From Theropithecus gelada (lineage: Eukaryota; Chordata; Mammalia; Primates; Cercopithecidae): a stretch of DNA of 64,000 nt. Location of the stretch: positions 62,906,125-62,970,124 of the forward strand of contig NC_037686.1 of the NCBI RefSeq assembly GCF_003255815.1. Direction: 5' to 3'. The notes beneath the pieces were generated by a model. It worked only from the letters and a program-made list of their open reading frames with translations, was not told the DNA's origin and made no database searches. Below are positions 13,731 to 26,278 of this stretch, piece after piece. Made by a program: the position numbers and the translations under genes. Within the stretch, counting starts at the first letter, position 1, and every line of letters starts with the position of its first letter.

Positions 13731-14490
13731 CTGAAAGACAAAATCTATAGCAGTCAAAAGGATACTCTATTTCCAAGTTAAGTTAAAACCACATATACCA
13801 ATCAGATTCTCAAAAAGGTAACATTCTCTATTTCTGACTCACTTCATTTTAGAATTTTCAGTAAGAGATTAATGAATCAGAGGGGGGAAAAGTAAGAGGA
13901 CTAAAATGCTGAAGGCCACTTGTTTTCAGTTTTTAGTAAGATACTCCCCAAATCCAATTTACAACTTGAGGAATACATCATTTGTTTTAGTAGCAAATCA
14001 CAACTGATATTAACGGACTTGATGTTGCCATTATTCTCTTTTAATTCTCAGATCTATATTCTCCGATTCCCAAATGAGAAATTACAACACTCAAGAGGAG
14101 AAATTTAGAAAACATGGAACTGTCTGTTGCTGTTTTTACCATCAAAACTATGTGGGTTTTGTTCAGGTATGCAGTAAGTGCTTCTGGATAGTAATATTTA
14201 ATTACAATGAAACTCAATGTGTTACCTTTTAGCTTCTCTAATATTTACATATAGGTCCTTTAGAGCAAGAACCTCACATATTAAACAAACAAAAAACTAC
14301 GTCTAATCTGTTTATTTGAAAAGTAATGCATATTTACTGCTTCTGTATGAAAAAATGATTTTTACTGACACTAAGACTATACTGTAAGTTTTTTACATTT
14401 TGAGTCTAAAGAAAATTAACTTTAACAAGCAACAAAACATATGAGCTGCTGATAATGCCATCAACACAGCTGACGTGTTACATAGCTCAC

Positions 14491-14596
14491 CTTTCAAAGC
14501 ATGTTTCTGTGCTCTTCTACTGACAGCCAGAAGTGACATCAACGCATTTGCAGCTACTCTTTTCAGGATATCTTTGGAGGATTTCCCTTCATAGCA
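14491..14596 (-). CDS. RTTN: RTTN exon (9th of 14)
   Basis: This 106-base exon starts in phase 0 and ends in phase 1. The acceptor is ATTCTCTGCAG and the donor GTGAGC. It encodes CYEGKSSKDILKRVAANALM then SLLAVSRRAQKHALK, a charged loop followed by an alanine/leucine helix. The direct phase match with the exon at 31469 suggests that no coding exon is hidden in the large repeat-filled intron between them. Confidence 0.93.
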
Positions 14597-15304
14597 CTGC
14601 AGAGAATACAAATCAAACTGCCTTGAAGAAATATTTAATCTGCAGCAAAACCGTTGTGAATAAAGAACATTTTCTACTTAAAAGATATTGCTACGTTTCA
14701 ACTATCATGTGAAATTCACTGGATTTTGATAAATCATTAATATTTGAGAATGTTCTGTGTGGATAAGACTGTATAAGTTGTTTATAATATGGAAGAGAAC
14801 AACAATCATTCTTAAAGACACATCGTCTACAGAAGAAAGCTTTATTTAGCTTTTACATAGCAAGCTCACATACTTACTCAAATTCACCAGAGCATACTCT
14901 ATACATACCTATGTGTAGCTTATTAAAATGAGTCCTTGTAAAACTGCTGAGCAGGAGAACTGTCATCAATGTCCTCCTTTCTCCTTCTGGGGACACATTA
15001 CCCTCTCTCCATTTCTACCTAAACTACCCCTATATCTCAGGTGATTTGGTTCTTTCCATCTTTCATTTCTATGGTAACATGCACCTGTCATATAACATTT
15101 TCTCAAAAAATAATGCATAACTTTTTTGACTTTCAGAGAAATGGAAAATCATTTGTAATTCTGAAACTACTATTTCGGTATATTTCCTTTATACATTTAA
15201 ATTTATGAGTTAGAAAAATTTTCACTTAAAAATTTCTAATATGTACAAAAGTAGACACAATAACAGATTCCATACATTTTTATTTAAAAAAAAAAAAAAA
15301 AAAC

Positions 15305-18300
15305 CTAGAAATTTCTGCTCCAAGATGGCCAACTAGATACAGCCAGGAGGAACATCTCCTACTGAGGGACCGGGACATCAGGAAGACTGGCACACTCCTA
15401 GATCTTCAGAGGGAGGGCACTGAGAACAGATGGAGGGAAAACACAGAGCCGGGGCTGAAGGGGGAGGAAGCTGGGGACCCTGCTCGAGGCTACCAAGCAC
15501 CACAACTTGTTCCTGGCCCCCAACCACTCCTGCAGAGGGGGTGAGTTGAAAAGGCAAGGAAAAAAATTCACTCTCACCACAGGCCTCTGGAATCATGGTA
15601 GGAAGGGACCCCTGGACCACTATGGACATTTGAGTTGTCAGGGAAAGCTGCTTAGGGAAGCAGTAGAAGCAGCACTCCAGCTGGGGCAGAGCCCAGAGAG
15701 TTTTGTATGGGAGTGTCTATAGCATAACACTGCCAGGGACACCCACCCCCTTAGGCTAGACTTGCTCCCATAGAAGACTCTATCCCTAGGGGAACTGTGG
15801 GACCTCAACTCTGCAGGGTGGTCTTGCCCATGAGATGGGGCCAGTCTGGGTCACCCTTTGGTCTGCTGGCTTCTCCCTGGGCCCGAGCCTAGCCACACCT
15901 GCTTGGAGTGAAGCTCCCAGGTACTTCCTGGGGGCCTACATGGTAGCTCTTGCACTGGCAGACTGTGCCTGACTAGCAGAGTGCTCTAGTAGAGTGACCC
16001 TAGTTGGACATGCAGCAGCATTCTTCCCCCACTGCAGCCTCCTTCATGCTGCCTTGCCTGCAGGCACTCACCCACTGGCCACCCACCACAATGCTTTGTG
16101 GGCATGTACAGGAGGACCTGCCTTCCCTTCCCCACCAGCACATGTGTGCACATGCACCCTGCCATGTCACTGCTGCCAGCCGTGAGTGCACTCCATCCTC
16201 CCTCCCTGCTATTGTCCTCAGAGAGTCAGCAGGCATGGGGCCTGCCAGCACCCCATCCCTGCGCTGGGGCTGCCAACACAGAACTAGCCACCAAAAGCAG
16301 CGAACCCACCCCCAGCCCTGAGCAGCCACCGACACCAGAATGAATGGGCACAAAGGGCGCACACAGTCTTGCGTCCACCATTGCCCAGTCTCATGCTAAT
16401 ACTACCACCAGTATGAATGTGCACACAGTCCTCAGGCAGGGGCTCCCAAATCCCCAAGCTGTGCTGCTACCACAGCTGCTGTAGACACCTGCATCAAGGC
16501 TGGCACCCTGGCACCTGACGGCACCCTGCTGCAGCTGACGAGTGTGCACCCTGCTGCTGACATGTGTCAACAAGGACAGATCCTACTGCCACTTTCCTAT
16601 GAAGTGCTTTGGCTGGCACCAACCATCAGAGAGTTATGAGCAGCAGTCCTAGAGCACCTTGGACCCTCCAGAGCACAGGTTCCTAACCTTGAGGAAACAG
16701 AGATCAAAGCCCTGCCCAGACACCAGTCCCCAAGAGTTAGAGCACACAGTCCAGGAGTCCTGAGTTGAGCCTTGGCCCCCTAAAATCCTCCTAAAATGAG
16801 TCGACTGAATACACCTTATATCATAATGAAATGCCCAAGGACATTAAGTAGGATAAAAGGAAAAAAATAAAAAATAAAAAAAGACAATCATCCAAAGGAT
16901 AGCAACTTTAACGACTTGAAGGAACATCAGCCCGCAAAGATGAAAAAAAACCAGCGCAAGAACTCTAAGACCTCAAAAAGCCAGTGTCTTCTTTTTTCCA
17001 AACGACCACACTAATTTTCCAGCAAAGGTTCTTAACCAGGCTGAGATGGCTGAAATAACAGAATTCAGAATATGGACAGGAATGAAGATCATGGAGATTC
17101 AGGAGAATATTGAAACCCAATCTAAGAAAACTAAGAATAAAAAAAAAAAAAAAAATACAGGAGCTAACAGCCAAATAGCCAAGGAAAGAAAGTAACCGAC
17201 CAAACAGAGCTGAAAATCTGACACCAAAACTGGCAGAGACACAACAACAACAAAAAAAAGGTCAATATCTTTGATGAACATCAATGCAAAAACCCTCAAC
17301 AACATACTAGCAAACTGAATCCAGCAGCACATCAAAAAGCTAATCCACTACGAACAAGAAGGCTTTATCCCTAGGATGTAAGGTTGGTTCAACATATGTG
17401 CAAATAAATAAACATGATTCATCACATAAACAGAAACAGAAACAAAAATAACATGATTATCGCAACAGAAGCTTTCAGTAAAATTCAACATCTTTTCATA
17501 TTAAAAACTCTCGACAAACTAGGTATTGAAGGAACATATCTCAAAATAATGAGAGCCATCTATGACAAACCCGCTGTCTACATCATATCGAATGGGCAAA
17601 AGCTAGAAGCATTGCCCTTGAAAACTGGCACAAGGATGCCCTCTCTCACCATTCCTATTCAACACAGTACTGGAATTTCTGGCCAGGGAAGTCAGGCAAG
17701 AGAAGGAAATAAAGGGCATCCAAATAGGAAAAGAGGAAGTCAAATTATTCCCGTTTGCAGATGACATGATCCTATATCTACAAAAGCCTATCATCTCAGC
17801 CCAAAAGCTCCTTAAGCTGATAAACAATTTTAGCAAAGTCTCAGGATACAAAATCTATGTGCGGAAGTAACTAACATTCCTATATACCAACAATCAACCC
17901 AAGAGGCAAATCAGGAATGCAATCCCATTCACAACTGCCACCAAAATAAAATAAAATAAAATAAAATGCAATACCTAGGAATACAGTTAACCAGGGAGGT
18001 GAAAGATCTCTACAAGGAGAAATACAAAACACTGCTGAAAGAAATCAGTGGTGACACAAATGAATGGAAAAACATTCCATGAACATGGCTAGGAAGAATC
18101 AACATCGCTAAAATGGCCATACTGTCCAAAGTAATTTGTAGATTCAATACTATCCCTATCGAACCACCAATCACATTCTTCACAGAACTAGAAAAAAAAA
18201 CTTTTAAAATTCATATGGAACCAAAAAAGAGCCCAAAACACCAAGGCAATTCTAAGCAAAAAGAAAAAAGCTGGAGGTATCAAGCTACTTGACTTCAAAC

Positions 18301-19699
18301 TATACTATAGGGCTACAGTAACCAAAGCATGGTAATGGTATAAAAAATAAACACATAGACCAATGGAACAGAATAGAGATCCCAAAAATAAGGGTGCACA
18401 CTTACAACAATCTGACCTTAGACAAAGCTGACAAAAACAAGCAATGGGGAAAGAACTCCCTATTCGATAAATGGTGCTGGGATAACTGATTAATTATATG
18501 CATAAATCGAAACTGGACCCCTTCCTTATACATATACAAAATTCAACTGAAGATGGATTAAAGACTTAAATATAAAACCCAAAACTATAAAAACGCTGGA
18601 AGACAACCTAGGCAATATCATTCCGGACACAGAAACTGGCAGAGATTTCATGATGAAGACGTGAAAAGCAATTGCAACAAAAGCAAAAATTGACAAATGA
18701 AATCTAATTAAACTAAAGCGCGTCTGCACAGCAAAAGAAACTATCAACAGAGTAAACAGACAACCCACAGAATGGGAAAAAATATCTGCAAACTATGCAT
18801 CTGACAAAGGTCTAATATCCAGCAACTATAAGGAATGTAAATTTACAAGAAAAAAAAACCATTAAAAAGTGGGCAAAGGACACGAACAGATACTTCTCAA
18901 AAGAAGACATACACAATGCCAACAAGCATATGAAAAAAAGCTCAACATCACTGATCATTAGAGAAATGCAAATCAAAACCACAGTAAGATACCATGTCAC
19001 ACCAGTCAGAATTGCTATTAAGAAGTCAAAAAATAACACATGCTGATGAGGTTGTGGAGAAAAGGGAATGCTTATACACAGTTAGTGGGAGTGTAAATTA
19101 GTTCAACCACTGTGGAAGGCAAATTAGTTCAATCATTGTGGAAGGCAGTGATTCCTCAACAAGCCAAAAACAGGACTGCAATTCAACCCTATAATCCCAT
19201 TACAGAGTATACACCCAAAGGAACAAAAATCATTCTTTCATAAAGACACACGAATACAAATGTTCACTGCAGCACCATCTGCAATAGCAAAGACATGGAA
19301 CCAACTTAAATGCCCATCAACGGAAAACTGGATGAAGAAAATGTGGTACATATACACCATGGAATACTATGCAGCCATAAAAAAGAGCGAGATCATGTCC
19401 TTTGCATGAACGTGGTTGGAGCTCAAGGTCAAGATCCTTAGGAAACAATGCAGGAACAGAACACCAAATACTGCTTGTTCTCACTTATAAGTGGGAGCTA
19501 AATGATGAGAGCACTGGGACACAAAGAGGGGAACAATACACAATGGGGCCTACCAGTGGGTAAAGGGTAGTAGGAGGGAGAGGATCAGAAAAAATAACTA
19601 TTGGGTACCAGGCTTAGTACCTGGGTGATGAAATAATCGATACACCAAACCCCCATGATATAAGTTTACCTATATAACAAACCTACACATGAGCCCCTG
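15305..19699 (+). mobile_element. L1 LINE (primate L1PB/older L1PA-like) with internal deletion and no poly-A
   Basis: It begins with an L1 5'-end motif (CTCCAAGATGGCCAACTAG), followed by a long GC-richer 5' untranslated part (to about 16800) and the start of ORF1 (to about 17150). It then jumps directly to the middle of ORF2 near 17240-17280 (ATCTTTGATGAACATCAATG). From there ORF2 runs on with frameshifts and stops to its end, and the 3' untranslated part stops at GAGCCCCTG without the poly-A tail. About half of a full L1 is missing internally. Open frames here, such as 17414-17764, are broken ORF2 pieces. Confidence 0.9.
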
Positions 19700-20724
19700 G
19701 TCTGGCAGCATTCATCACAGAATGACAGAAGTGCCCTTGGGCTCTAAGTGAACATTAGCAGCAGCCTGGTAGAACTCCTATGGGACCGTGGTAGTGGTGG
19801 CCAAAAGGAGAATCTCCTTTTCCTGTGGAAAGGGGATAGAAGAGCAGAAAGGACCCTGTATTGTGGTTTGAGTGCCAGGTTAGCGGCATTAGAATAGAAC
19901 ATCAGGCAAAATTCTAAGATTTTTGACTCTAATCCCTGGCTCACAGATAGCAACTCTGGACCTGCTCAGGGTCTAGGGAAACTTACCGCTCTGAAGGGAA
20001 GGACAGAAACCTGGCTGGCTTTGCTACCTACTGATCATAAAGGCCTACTGAGAGGTGACAGTGTGCTAGTAGCCCTCACTCTCAGCCCCTCCTCGGCCTC
20101 AGGCCTCAGCGTCCGCTCTGGCTGCGCTTGAGGAGCCCTTCAGCCCGCCACGGCACAGTGGGAGCCCCTCTCTGGGCTGGCTGAGGCTGGAGCCTCCTCC
20201 TTCTGCTTGCGGGGAGGTGTGGAGGGAGAGGCGCGGGCGGGAACCAGGGCTGCGCTAGTGGGCCAGTGTGAGTTCCAGCAGGCCTGGGCACCGGCTCGGC
20301 AGGCCCCGCATAGGGAGCAGCCAACCAGCAACGCAGGCCCAGGGCAGTGAGGAGCTTAGCACCCAGGCCAGCAGCTGTGGAGGTTGCTGGGTCCCCCAGC
20401 AGTGCCTGCCCGCCAGGGCCACACTCATTCTCACTGGACCTTAGCTGCCTCCCAGCAGGGCATGGCTCAGGACCTGCAGCCCACCATGTCTGAGCTCCTC
20501 CCCCTGTGGTAGGCTCCCGCACAGCCTGAGCCTCCCCCATGGGCACCACCCCCTGCTCTGTGGCAGTCTCTGGACAGCCCAAGGGTTGAGGAGTGCAGGC
20601 GCGGCTTGGGACTAGTGGGCAGCTCTGCCTGCAGCCCTGGTGCAGGATCCACTGGGTGAAGCCAGCTGGGCTCCTGAACCGGATGGGGACTTGGAGAACT
20701 TTTATATCTAGCTGGAGGATTGTA

Positions 20725-21110
20725 TGTGCACCAATCAGCACTCTGTGTCTAGCTCAGGATTTGTAAATACACCAATCAGCACTCTGGCTCAGGGTTTGTG
20801 AATACACCAATTGGTACTCTGTATGGAGACTTGGAGGACTAGTGCTCTGTGACTCTGTCTAGCTCAAGGATTGTAAATACACCAATCAGCACTCTGTGTC
20901 TAGCTCAAGGTTTGTAAATACACCAATTGGTACTCTGTATCTAGCTAACTAGCACTCTATGACTCTGTCTAGCTCAAGGATTGTAAACGCACCAATCAGC
21001 ATTCTGTCAAAACGGACCAATCAGCTCTCTGTAAAACAGACCGATCAGCTCTCTGTAAAATGGACCAAACAGCAGGATGTGGGTGGGGCCAGATAAGGTA
21101 ATAAAAGCAG
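20725..21110 (+). promoter_or_regulatory. LTR12 U3 enhancer/promoter: CCAAT array and TATA-like box
   Basis: Within the LTR, ACCAATCAGC or close variants recur about nine times between 20730 and 21070, followed by AATAAAAG at 21100-21107 as the TATA-like box. In ERV9 LTRs such repeats are known to bind NF-Y and GATA factors. Whether this copy is active is unknown. Transcripts from it would run on the plus strand, against RTTN. Confidence 0.65.
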
Positions 21111-21186
21111 GCTGCAGGAGCCAGCCAGCAGCAACCCACTGGGGTCCCCTTCCACACTGTGGAAACTTTGTTCTTTCGCTCTTTGC

Positions 21187-21192
21187 AGTAAA
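21187..21192 (+). terminator. LTR12 polyadenylation signal variant (AGTAAA)
   Basis: AGTAAA occupies the place of the AATAAA in the LTR12 R region, about 80 bases after the TATA-like box. It is a one-base weaker variant. Confidence 0.5.
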
Positions 21193-24151
21193 TCTTGCTG
21201 CTGCTCACTCTTTGGGTCCACGCTTCCTTTATGAGCTGTAACACTCACCGCGAAGGTCTGCAGCTTCACTCCTGAAGCCAGCGAGACCAAGAACCCACCA
21301 GGAAGAACGAACAACTCCAGACGTGCTGCCTTTAAGAGCTGTAACACTCACCACAAAGGTCTGTAGCTTCACTCCTGACAGCGAGACCACAAACCCACCA
21401 GAAGGAAGAAGCTCCAGACATATCTGAACGTCTGAAGGAACACACTAGGGCCTTGAGTGAACACAGGTAGTAAGCAGGTAGTGACTGCAGTGGGCTTTGA
21501 GAGAAACCCAGTGTTGTGTTGACATCAGAACTAATCCAGTACAGTTCCAGTGGTGGTAGCCACAAGGGGTGCTAATATCACCACACCCCCAGTTCCAGGC
21601 TGCTCAGTATATATATAGAGACTCTGTTTGTTTGGGAGAAAAGGTAAAAGAACAAGAGTCTCTGCCTGGTTATCTGGAGAATTCTTCCAGATCTTATCCA
21701 AGACCACCAAGGCAGTACCTCTACAAGTCTGCAAGAAACAAAGTATTATTGGGCTTAAGGTCTAATTCCCTTGGAATGCCTGGAAAGCCTACTCAAGGAG
21801 GACACACACAAACAAGCCCAGACTGCAAAGACTAAAAGAAATACCTAACTCTTCAATGCCCAGATACTGATGAACATCTATAAGCATCAAGATCATCCAG
21901 GAAAAAAATGACCTCACCAAATGAACTAGAAAAGGCATCAGAGACCAAGCCTGGAGAAACAGAGATGTGTGAACTTTCAAACAGAATTCAAAATTCAATT
22001 CAATTCAAATTCAAAATTGCTGTTTGGGAACTCAAAGAAATTCAAACTAAGAGAAGGAATTCATAATTTTATCAGATAAATTTAACAGAGAGATTTAAAT
22101 AATTAAAAAGAAGCAAGCAGAAATTCTAGAGTTGAACAATTCAACTGGCACACTGACAAATACATCAGTTTCATAATAGTGGAGCTGACCAAGTAAAAGA
22201 AAGAATTAGTAAGCTTGAAGGCAAGTTATTGGAAAATACACAGTCAGGAGAAGGAGACAAAAGAAAAAAGAGAAAAAGAAGAATGAAGCATGCCCATAAA
22301 ATCTAAAAAATAGCCTCAAACAGGCAAATTTAAGAGAAAGAGATAGTGGTAGAAAGTTTATTCAAAGGGATAACATCAGAGAATTTCCAAAACCTAGAGA
22401 CAGATCAATACTGAAGTACAAGAAGGTTACAGAACACCAAGCAGATTTAACCCAAAGAAGACATTTAAGACATTTAATAATCAAACTCCTAAAGGCCAGA
22501 GACACAGAAAAGATCCTAAAAGCAGCAAGAGAAAAGAAAGAAATAACATACAATGGAGCTCCAATATATCTGGAAATGTTACAGGTCACAAGAGAGTGGT
22601 ATGACATATTTCAAGTGCTGAAGGAAAGAAAAAAAAAAAAAAACAAAATAAAACAAAAAAAACTTTACCCTAGAACAGTACATATGGCGAAACTATCCTC
22701 CAAGTATGAAAGAGAAATAAAAACCTTAGACAAACAAAAGCTAAGGATTTCAACAACACCAGACCTGTCCTACAAGAAATAGTAAAGGGAGTTCTTCAAT
22801 CTGAAATAAAAGGATGTTAATGAGCAAGAAGAAATAATCTCATAGTACAAAACTCACTGGCAATAGTAAGCACACAGAAAAAGAGAGACTATTATAACAC
22901 TGTAATGGTGTTGTGTAAACTATTCGTAAGTAGAGAGTCAAAATTATGAACCAATCGAAAATAATAACTACAGCAAATTTTTAAGACAAAAACAGTACAA
23001 TAAGACATAAAGAGAAACAACTAAAAGTTAAAAAGCAGGGGAGATAAAGTGTAGAATTTTTATTAGTTTTCTTTTGCGTGTGTGTTTGTTCATGCCATCA
23101 GCATTAAGTTATCATTAGTTTAAAATAATGGGCTCTAAGAAAGTATTTCCAAGCCTCATCATGGTAACCTCTTACAAAAACAATACAAATGCAGACACAA
23201 AAACTAAGAAATTAACATACCACCACAGAAAATCATCTTCACTAAAATAAAGACAGAAGGAAGTAAAGACGAATGAGAGGATCACAAAACAATTAGAAAA
23301 CAAATAACAAATGGCAGAAGGCAGTCCCTACTTGTCAATAACAACATTGAATGTAAATGGACTATGGACTAAACTCTACAATAGAAACACACAGAGTGGC
23401 TGAAGGGATGAAAAAACAATGCCTACGTATCTGTTGCCTACAAGAAACAGACTTCACCAATAAAAATATACACAGACTGAAAATAAAGGGATGGAAAAAG
23501 ATATTCCATGCCAATGAAAACAAACAAACAAAAAATTAGGAGTAGCTATACTTAGACAAAATAGGTGTCAAAACAAAAACTATAAGGAGAGACAAAGAAG
23601 GTCATTATATAATGATAATGGAGTCAATGCAGCAAGAGGACATAATGATTCTAAGTATATATGTACCCATCACTGGAGCACTGAGATATACAAAGCAAAT
23701 ATTAGAGCTAAAGAGAGAGATCTCAAGACAAATAATGGCTGGAGACTTCAACACCCTACTTTCAGCATTGAACAGACAGATCTTCCAGACAGAAAATCAC
23801 CAAAGAAACATTGGACTTAATCTGCACTAAAGACCAAATGGACCTAATAGATATTTACTGAAAATTTCATCTAACGGCTGCAGAATACACATTCTTCTCC
23901 TCAGCACATGGATCATTCTGTAGCATATTCCATATGTTAGGTTCACAAAACAAGTCTTACAACATTCAAGAAATTGAAATAATATCAAGCATTTTCTATG
24001 ACCAGAGTAGAATAAAACTGGAAATCAATAACAAGAGGAATTTTGGAAACTATACAAACATGAAAATTAAACAATATGCTCCTGAATATCCAGTGGGTTA
24101 ATGAAAAAATTAAGAAGAAAATCGAAACATTTCTTGAAACAAATGATAATG

Positions 24152-24598
24152 GGGCCAGGTGTGGTGGCTCATGCCTTGTAATCCCAGCCCTTTGGGAGGC
24201 CAACGTGGACGGATCACCTGAGGTCAGCAGTTCGAGACCAGCCTGGCCAACCAACATGCGAAAAATATAAAAATTAGCTGGGTACGGTGGCAAACGCCTG
24301 TAATCCCAGCACTTTGGGAGGTCAAGGTGGGCGAATCACGAGGTCAGGAGATCGAGACCATCCTGGCTAACATGGTGAAACCCCATCTCTACTAAAAATA
24401 CAAAAAAAATTAGCCATGCATGAAAGTGGGCACCTGTAGTCCCAGCTACTCAGGAAGCTGAGGCAGGAGAATCGCTTGAACCCGGGAGGCAGAGGTTGCA
24501 GTGAGCTGAGATCATGCCACACTGCACTCCAGCCTGGGTGACTGAGTGAGACTCTGTCTCAAAAATAAATAAAAATAAAAAATAAATAAAAATATATG
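24152..24598 (+). mobile_element. Three-armed Alu (left-left-right) with AAAT-rich tail
   Basis: A left arm (GGGCCAGGTGTGGTGGCTCA) runs to the A-rich linker and the first bases of a right arm (AAATTAGCTGGGTACGGTGG). At the shared block CGCCTGTAATCCCAGC it returns to left-arm sequence (CACTTTGGGAGG), and a complete second Alu follows. The tail is AAAT-rich to about 24598. Confidence 0.9.
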
Positions 24599-24711
24599 TA
24601 GCAATTGGGGACAGGGGTGTGTCAGAGTTAAGACTCCTAAGGAAATAGTTGTGTGCACAGATATGTCTTTTATTCCTTCCTGAAATCCCACTAAAATGAC
24701 AAAAATGAGAT

Positions 24712-24733
24712 CACACACACACACACACACACA
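24712..24733. repeat. (CA)n microsatellite
   Basis: There are eleven CA units without interruption. Confidence 0.85.
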
Positions 24734-25701
24734 AGCCTGAAAACTAGAAAGCGGATGGATGAGTGGCAAGTGTATCAGGCTTGGGAACCCTGAATTCTAA
24801 GTGGTGAGTGGGGAAAGCTGAAAACTACCCCAATCTATCCACTGAATTGCCCAAGGCTGAAGAAATTTAGCACCAGGTATCCCTGGATGTGAGGACAAAG
24901 GAAGATTGCTTAAAGTCTCTAAAAAGTAGTTACATGCCCAGATCCTGCCTGCCAGCCACCAATTTGTATGTAACTAATCCACTCTTCCTCCCAGCCCATG
25001 CAAAATCCTGGATGTTTAGTTTCTGGAAAGGATAAATTAGGATTCTGAACTGGCAGACACGGGAACATTTGTGGGCAAGACTATTCTACTAAAACCTTTG
25101 AAGGATTAAGTGAAATTGTGCAAACTAAATTCTGAGACCTCAGCTGTCATCTCCTACTTGGCTACGTAACATTTGGCAGTTGAGTTTTCACCTCCAGGAA
25201 AGAGATCAGAAGACCATTCTCCAGGGAATCTGATAAGCCCCAGAAGACAAGCCTGCAAAATAACTCCCGTTGCTCCCCTTGCACAGCAATTGAAAAGTCG
25301 CACTGTCATGCTCAGGGATGTCAATCTGCTTTGAGTTTCCCAGTCTTAAATACAGCACATAATCAAGATTACCAGACACCAAGAAAAGCTGCTAAACAGA
25401 AAAGAGAGACTAAAATAAATAGAGGAAAAGACAGCAGAGAGAGACTACACAGAAAAAAAAAAACTTAATAAGAGCTCCAAATGTACAGAGCATACAAAGT
25501 ACCAGGAATGCCTCTGAAGTAATTCAGAAAGCATGAGTTTATAGATGGAAAGATTGCTCAAGAGAGCCCAGCACAATGGCTAAAACAGATCCACACCTGG
25601 ATGCTTCATCTAAACATTTTAGAATACAAGAGAAAAAGGAAAGATTCTAAAAACTTCCAGGAAGAGAAAAACCAGGAATTCTAAGGGCTTCAGAATTTTC
25701 T

Positions 25702-26006
25702 TTTCTTTTTTTGTTTTTTTTTTGAGACGGAGTCTCGCTCTGTCACCCAGGCTGGAGTGCAGTGGCGTGATCTCAGCTCACTGCAAGCTCCACCTCCCGG
25801 GTTCACGCCATTCTCCTGCCTCAGTCTTCTGAGTAGCTGGGACTAACGGCGCCCGCTTCCACACCCGGCTATTTTTTTTTTTATTTTTAGTAGAGACGGG
25901 GTTTCACTGTGTTAGCCAGGATGGTCTCGATCTCCTGACCTCGTGATCCGCCCACCTCGGCCTTCCAAAGTGCTGAGATTACAGGCATGAGCCACCGTGC
26001 CCGACC
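25702..26006 (-). mobile_element. AluY/S-type Alu
   Basis: This is a full-length antisense Alu starting with a mixed T tail. It is flanked by the 18-bp perfect target duplication AGGGCTTCAGAATTTTCT at 25684-25701 and 26007-26024. Confidence 0.96.
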
Positions 26007-26278
26007 AGGGCTTCAGAATTTTCTATAGTAACATTTGGAATTAAAAAGAATAGACGATGGCTTCTAAATTCTGAAGTAAATGATTTCCAATCCAGAATTC
26101 CCACTAGCCTAACTATAAATTACATGTAAGGGAGATAAAGACTTTCAGACACTTAGATCTCAAAAGACCTCCTCGGTACCTTTTCTCTGAAAGCTAAGGG
26201 AGAAGAGACTCTAAGCAAAAATGAAGAGCATTAACCAGGAGAGAAGGCCACAGGAGATGGGAGACAGCATGTGGGATG

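Larger units (their letters stand above)
20049..21444 (+). mobile_element. HERV9-type LTR12 solo LTR
   Basis: It begins TGAGAGGTGACAG and ends GAAGGAACACA, as LTR12 does. In order it shows a GC-rich part (GGGAGGTGTGGAGGGAGAG), a tandem block of CCAAT motifs, a TATA-like box, an AGTAAA signal and a partly duplicated tail (CTGTAACACTCACC twice). Flanking four-base sequences are CTAC (20045-20048) and CTAG (21445-21448), a target duplication with one change. L1 sequence is continuous across the insertion. Only the LTR remains, with no viral coding sequence. It lies antisense to RTTN. Confidence 0.93.
19700..24150 (+). mobile_element. Second L1 LINE, 5' half only, interrupted by an LTR12
   Basis: L1 5' untranslated sequence (CTAATCCCTGGCTCACAGATAG near 19931) directly follows the tail of the first L1, is broken by the LTR at 20049-21444, and resumes at 21445 (CTTGAGTGAACACAGG). 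ORF1 starts near 21899 (CTCACCAAATGAAC), and the inter-ORF part and the start of ORF2 follow near 23311. ORF2 stops at about 24150, where an unusual Alu begins. After the Alu the sequence is no longer L1, so the 3' half is lost. All frames are broken. Confidence 0.88.

Noticed and set aside
15994..16362. Several overlapping open frames on both strands, Cys/His-rich
   Set aside because: They lie in the GC-rich L1 5' untranslated region. Open frames on both strands over the same bases indicate composition, not coding.
17414..17764. 116-codon plus-strand open frame
   Set aside because: It is a broken piece of L1 ORF2 in the element at 15305-19699, lacking both ends and frameshifted after the core; not an intact gene.
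20106..20741. Longest open frame in the window, 211 codons on the minus strand, Pro/Ala-rich
   Set aside because: It is the reverse strand of the GC-rich part of LTR12. High GC removes stop codons; no domain or conservation is visible.
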